Positions 60,976-64,000 of a DNA stretch of 64,000 nucleotides are shown one piece after another; position 1 is the first letter of the stretch, and each line of letters opens with the position of its first letter. Source of the stretch: CAYFVR01 sp046541515 (lineage in GTDB: Bacteria > Desulfobacterota > Desulfobacteria > Desulfobacterales > Desulfococcaceae); NCBI GenBank assembly GCA_046541515.1, contig JBKHDD010000008.1, forward strand, positions 1-64,000, in the 5' to 3' direction. The position numbers and the translations under genes were made by a program. The notes beneath the pieces were generated by a model that had not been told where the DNA came from, ran no database searches, and was given only the letters and a program-made list of their open reading frames with translations.

Positions 60976-61041
60976 AGAGTAGGCGTCATTCCGTCCATTT
61001 TCTTGAAGAACGTAGACGGATTGGCCATTGTCTTCGCTTTA

Positions 61042-61109
61042 TGGAATGTGGTCGCCCCTCCGGGGCTTGAACGCCCGGAACCCATGCTCCGGAGGGACGA
61101 CATTTTCCA
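61042..61109. repeat. Large imperfect palindrome (REP-like)
   Basis: TGGAATGTGGTCGCCCCTC-CGGGGC on the left pairs with GCTCCGGAGGGACGAC-ATTTTCCA on the right, arms of about 24 bases with few mismatches and a loop near 20 bases. It lies 40 bases before the next gene, so it would fold in its 5' leader. A single copy is seen in this window. Confidence 0.6.
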
Positions 61110-61148
61110 ACCCGGGTCCCTCGCCGGGATCGATCACGGAGCCCTAAC

Positions 61149-62600
61149 ATGGTCAAGAACCCAGCCATTTTTACAATTATTCTCACCGCAATTCTCCTCG
61201 CCGCCCTCCCCGCCGGCGCGGCCGAGGAACAACTCCTCGTTTTCGTCCAGCCGGAGGCGTCCAAGGTCGCCAAGGATTTCCGGGAAAACCGTCTGCCGGA
61301 AATCCGCAACCTCGCCACGGACATGGACGTTTCGGTGGAGGTCATCGAAGTGGGCGAAGGCCCGGTTCCGCCGGAAGTGGGCATTACGCCGCTGTTGGTC
61401 TTCCAAAACCATCGTGGCCGTTCCATTTATCAGGGACGAACGACCACCCCGGCCCGAATCCGCAACTTTATCCGCACGTCCCGGTTCGTGCCCCAAGGGG
61501 AAGAAAAGTTGGCGCGCGAGGACATCCCGATTTGGACAACCGGACGCGCCCAAGTCTGGGCGCCGATCAAAGTCGCGCCGGTCACCGGCGCCCCGCCGGA
61601 GGGATACGACCACGAGGCATTCGTCCGGGAGGCCCGGGCCGCCATGGAAAAGGGCTTTGACCAGTTTGAAACCCGGGACCGGGTGGAACTCGGCCGGGCC
61701 GACCGGGGATTCTACATGGATTTCTATCCCTGGCGGGCCGACGACGGCACGCTCTTTCTTTCCCTGGCGCTCTACTCCCAATTTCACTGCAAAGCCCCGG
61801 TTTTCGAGATGAAAAAGGAACCGCTGGTCGGGCCGTACTCCGAACGCGAAAAACTGTTCCGGCAAGCCGCCGAAATTATGGAAAAGGCGGTGGCCCGGCA
61901 AATCGCCGACACCGAAGACGGCGACGGCTTCGATCCGGTGGCGAAAGAGACCCCGGCCATCGCCTGGGCCGAGACGGGCTATCCGCTTCCGCCCAAGCCG
62001 GAACGGGCGGCCATGGCCGACGTGGACGCCGAAATCCCGCTGAAATGGACACTGGCCGAGCCCGGTCCGGACGACCCGCCCATGGTGCAGTTCCGCTTTC
62101 CCGCGCCGTTGGATCAGTACACCGGGGAAGTAAAACAGGGAAACGGCCAATTTCGGTTGGCCGAGGGAAAAACGCTGAACGGCGCAAACGGCTTCGTGGA
62201 AATGGACCCGACCACCGTCACCATGGGCGTGGAAGACCTGGACGAAGTGCTGCAAGGCAGCCTCTTTTTGGACACCGACGACCATCCCGCCGCCCGGTTC
62301 GAGGTGGAATCGGTCTCCAGCGACGGCCGCCCCGTGGAGTACGGTCAGCTCTCCCCTGCGGCCGTTTCGGGGAGTCTCCTTTTGAAAGGCACGAAAAAGC
62401 CCATGCAGGTGGCCATGGAGATGGAGCCGGTGATCGGAGAGGAAGGCAAGCCACGCCTGCTGGCCCGGGGCCGGTTTCAAATCGACCTGACGGAATTCGA
62501 CATCGAAGGGGCGGACGGCCCCGAGCCGGCCCGAAACACGCTGGTGTTCGACCTGAACCTGGCGTTCCGGCCGGCGGAGGACGCCATCGGCCGCCGATGA
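61149..62600 (+). CDS. Secreted protein with thioredoxin-like N-domain and YceI-like C-domain
   Basis: The 483-residue protein has a signal peptide (IILTAILLAALPAGA), then a domain of about 95 residues resembling a Cys-less thioredoxin fold (EEQLLVFVQPEAS...VGITPLLVFQNHRGRSIYQG, with the cis-Pro motif ITP), a middle part without recognised family, and a C-terminal YceI-like barrel (about 300-480): LNGANGFVEMDPTTVTMGVE, DEVLQGSLFLDTDDHPAARF EVE and LLLKGTKKPMQVAMEME. It is downstream of another YceI gene, so both may handle a lipid or isoprenoid in the periplasm. Start ATG 61149. Confidence 0.75.
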   Translation: MVKNPAIFTIILTAILLAALPAGAAEEQLLVFVQPEASKVAKDFRENRLPEIRNLATDMDVSVEVIEVGEGPVPPEVGITPLLVFQNHRGRSIYQGRTTTPARIRNFIRTSRFVPQGEEKLAREDIPIWTTGRAQVWAPIKVAPVTGAPPEGYDHEAFVREARAAMEKGFDQFETRDRVELGRADRGFYMDFYPWRADDGTLFLSLALYSQFHCKAPVFEMKKEPLVGPYSEREKLFRQAAEIMEKAVARQIADTEDGDGFDPVAKETPAIAWAETGYPLPPKPERAAMADVDAEIPLKWTLAEPGPDDPPMVQFRFPAPLDQYTGEVKQGNGQFRLAEGKTLNGANGFVEMDPTTVTMGVEDLDEVLQGSLFLDTDDHPAARFEVESVSSDGRPVEYGQLSPAAVSGSLLLKGTKKPMQVAMEMEPVIGEEGKPRLLARGRFQIDLTEFDIEGADGPEPARNTLVFDLNLAFRPAEDAIGRR

Positions 62601-62648
62601 GCCGGCGCCGGGGGCAGGCAACCGAAAACTTGCATCGCCTCCCAACCG

Positions 62649-63105
62649 ATGGAGGGGGCCAGCGTGGAGATGGGCGAAGCGTTCACCTCCATTCACCGGC
62701 GGAACGGACGACGGGTGGCGACCGTGCGTCATCGCCCTCTCCGGCGTGGTGGTCAACGACTCGCCGATCATGATCGACTACGCCAACCGCAAGCGCGGCG
62801 AACAATCGGCCTTCGACGGCATTTTCCAGGCCGGTCTGCGCCGCTTCCGGCCCATCCTGCCGACGACGCCGACCACGGCCGGCGGCCCGACGCCCATCAT
62901 CCTGGAAACCTCCCAACAGGCCAACCACCTGATCCCCATGGCCATCTCCCTTGGCTTCGGCATCCTCTTCGCCACCGCCATCATTCTGGTCATCGTGCCC
63001 TGTCTGTATCTGGTGCTGGAGGACGTGATGGGGATTTTGGGGAAGGAAAGTCCCGTCGCAGAAGAGGAAGCGGAACTGCCGAGGGGGAAGGTGGCGGCGG
63101 AATAA
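62649..63105 (+). pseudogene. RND efflux pump (AcrB/HAE1 type) remnant
   Basis: Two pieces of an RND transporter are fused out of frame. First, GASVEMGEAFTSIHRRNGRR VATV is from the periplasmic pore region. Then, in another frame, IALSGVVVNDSPIMIDYANR, FQAGLRRFRPILPTTPTTAG and LIPMAISLGFGILFATAIIL VIVPCLYLVLEDV correspond to the last membrane helices. Everything between and before is missing. The final piece ends naturally at TAA 63105. Confidence 0.8.
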
Positions 63106-63223
63106 TGAGGGGAAGTCGTCGTTCCCGGCGAGAGACCCCGACAAAGCCGTTGACTTTCCATGGCGAAATCAAGAAAATGGAACGCATGAAAGGCGATGGC
63201 TTGGAAAAAGAAGGGTTCCATCC

Positions 63224-64000
63224 GTGACCCGAATCGGCGAGATATTTGAAGCCTCCACGGGCTCTCCCCACGACGCCGCCTTCAAGGCCGCGTTCAAGAA
63301 ACGGGAGTTGGCGAAAAGCTTTTTCCGGCGGTCTCTGCCAAAGAAAATTGTCCGCCGGATCGACTTCCGCTACTTCAAACTCGCCAACGGGAGTTACGTG
63401 GACGAAAAATGGAAAAACCGCCATTCGGACATCGTCTACCGCACCAAAATCCGGGGCCAGACGGCTTTCCTGTATCTTTTGTTCGAGCACCAAAGCAAAC
63501 CGGATCATTGGATGATCTTTCGGCTTCTGTGCTATATGACGAACCTGTGGCGGGAATTCATCGAACAAAATCCGGAGGCGAAACGGCTTCCGGTGGTCCT
63601 TCCGGCGGTGCTATATCACGGAAAACGGAAATGGAGCGCGCCCCGTTCGCTCGCCGAAATCCTGGAGGCGCCAGAGGGGCTGGAACGGTACATTCCGGAT
63701 TTCGCCTACGAATTGTACGATCTTCGGGACTACGAGGACGAACGGCTTCTTCTGGGCGACGCCATGGCCCTTGGCGTTGTGCTTTATTTGATGAAGCATA
63801 TTTTCGACGACGACTACGGCGAACGGTTTGTCGAGGCGGCCAAATACTTGGGAAAAATTGACGACCAGAAGGTTCAGCTCGAATTTCTGGAATGGATGCT
63901 CCGCTACACCTATCAGGCCAGAGACGACCGGGAGGAATACATCGACCGGGGCCTCGACGCCCTGGAAAATGAAAACGGAAGGAGGATGGCGGTGACCATC
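63224..64000 (+). CDS. Rpn/YhgA-like recombination-promoting nuclease family protein (partial)
   Basis: The frame is open from GTG 63224 to the window edge (259 codons). It shows the Rpn/PF04754 pattern: STGSPHDAAFKAAFKKREL, AKSFFRRSLPKKIVRRIDF, GSYVDEKWKNRHSDIVYRTK, FLYLLFEHQSKPDHWMIFR and NPEAKRLPVVLPAVLYHGKR. The D-x-V-Y...L-F-E-H-Q-S-K segment is the PD-(D/E)XK nuclease core. Members promote RecA-independent recombination or act as phage-defence-like nucleases and are often annotated as transposases. The C-terminus lies outside the window. Confidence 0.85.
   Translation, partial: MTRIGEIFEASTGSPHDAAFKAAFKKRELAKSFFRRSLPKKIVRRIDFRYFKLANGSYVDEKWKNRHSDIVYRTKIRGQTAFLYLLFEHQSKPDHWMIFRLLCYMTNLWREFIEQNPEAKRLPVVLPAVLYHGKRKWSAPRSLAEILEAPEGLERYIPDFAYELYDLRDYEDERLLLGDAMALGVVLYLMKHIFDDDYGERFVEAAKYLGKIDDQKVQLEFLEWMLRYTYQARDDREEYIDRGLDALENENGRRMAVTI

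Overview
The window is a GC-rich, gene-dense bacterial chromosome segment. The gene content suggests a Gram-negative member of the Desulfobacterota (old Deltaproteobacteria) or a relative. It has a split F1Fo operon with paired b and b' subunits but no a or c genes, a full type II secretion operon with GspN, a Desulfovibrio-like bacterioferritin, an N-epsilon-acetyl-beta-lysine (abl) locus, and a probable UGA-encoded selenocysteine protein. The lineage assignment is an inference from gene content; no rRNA is present.

Layout. 1-2.3 kb: tail of an unknown gene, a DUF2238/YjdF membrane protein, a VapBC-type toxin-antitoxin pair and a MITE-like repeat. 2.3-6.9 kb (minus): ablB acetyltransferase, a DUF2887 gene and a double-length KamA-like radical SAM protein. 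7.1-14 kb (plus): a spermidine/putrescine-type ABC importer followed in the same operon by a proline-racemase-family epimerase and a YtcJ-like amidohydrolase. 14-16 kb (minus): a visibly AT-richer island with a SHOCT-like membrane protein, a TPR lipoprotein-like or secreted protein and a decayed mazEF module. 16-19 kb (minus): TauE/SafE permease, a DUF3179 protein with an in-frame TGA exactly where the family has its conserved Cys plus a SECIS-like hairpin, and an ECF sigma/zinc-finger anti-sigma pair. 19-25 kb (minus): ATP synthase genes. 25-31.4 kb (minus): bactofilin, rodA, mrdA, mreD, mreC, mreB, the cell-shape set. 31.6-35.5 kb: a serine hydrolase and an LD-carboxypeptidase, tRNA-Pro(GGG) with a strong terminator, and a REC-GAF-HD-GYP regulator. 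35.6-49 kb (plus): gspFGHIJKLMNCDE and a TPR protein, led by a good sigma-70-type promoter. 49-55.6 kb: ftsH, a second MITE-like copy, an ATP-grasp/N-formylglutamate amidohydrolase fusion and an MFS transporter. 55.6-58 kb: a graveyard of gene remnants (Eco29kI-type restriction-modification, Fis-type regulator). 58-64 kb: a small Cys-rich protein and bacterioferritin behind a Fur-like box, an orphan Cache sensor, two YceI-type secreted proteins, repeat copies, an RND-pump remnant and an Rpn/YhgA-like protein running off the end.

The main working systems are energy conversion (ATP synthase), envelope growth (Mre/Rod/PBP2/bactofilin plus murein hydrolysis and recycling), protein export (T2SS), quality control (FtsH) and uptake plus catabolism of an amino acid-like or polyamine-like solute. 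The most unusual observations are the candidate DUF3179 selenoprotein, the KamA-like protein with a second Cys-less barrel, the ATP-grasp/amidohydrolase fusion, and a small mobile repeat family whose third copy sits at the stop codon of a yceI gene with a 9-bp direct repeat on each side.
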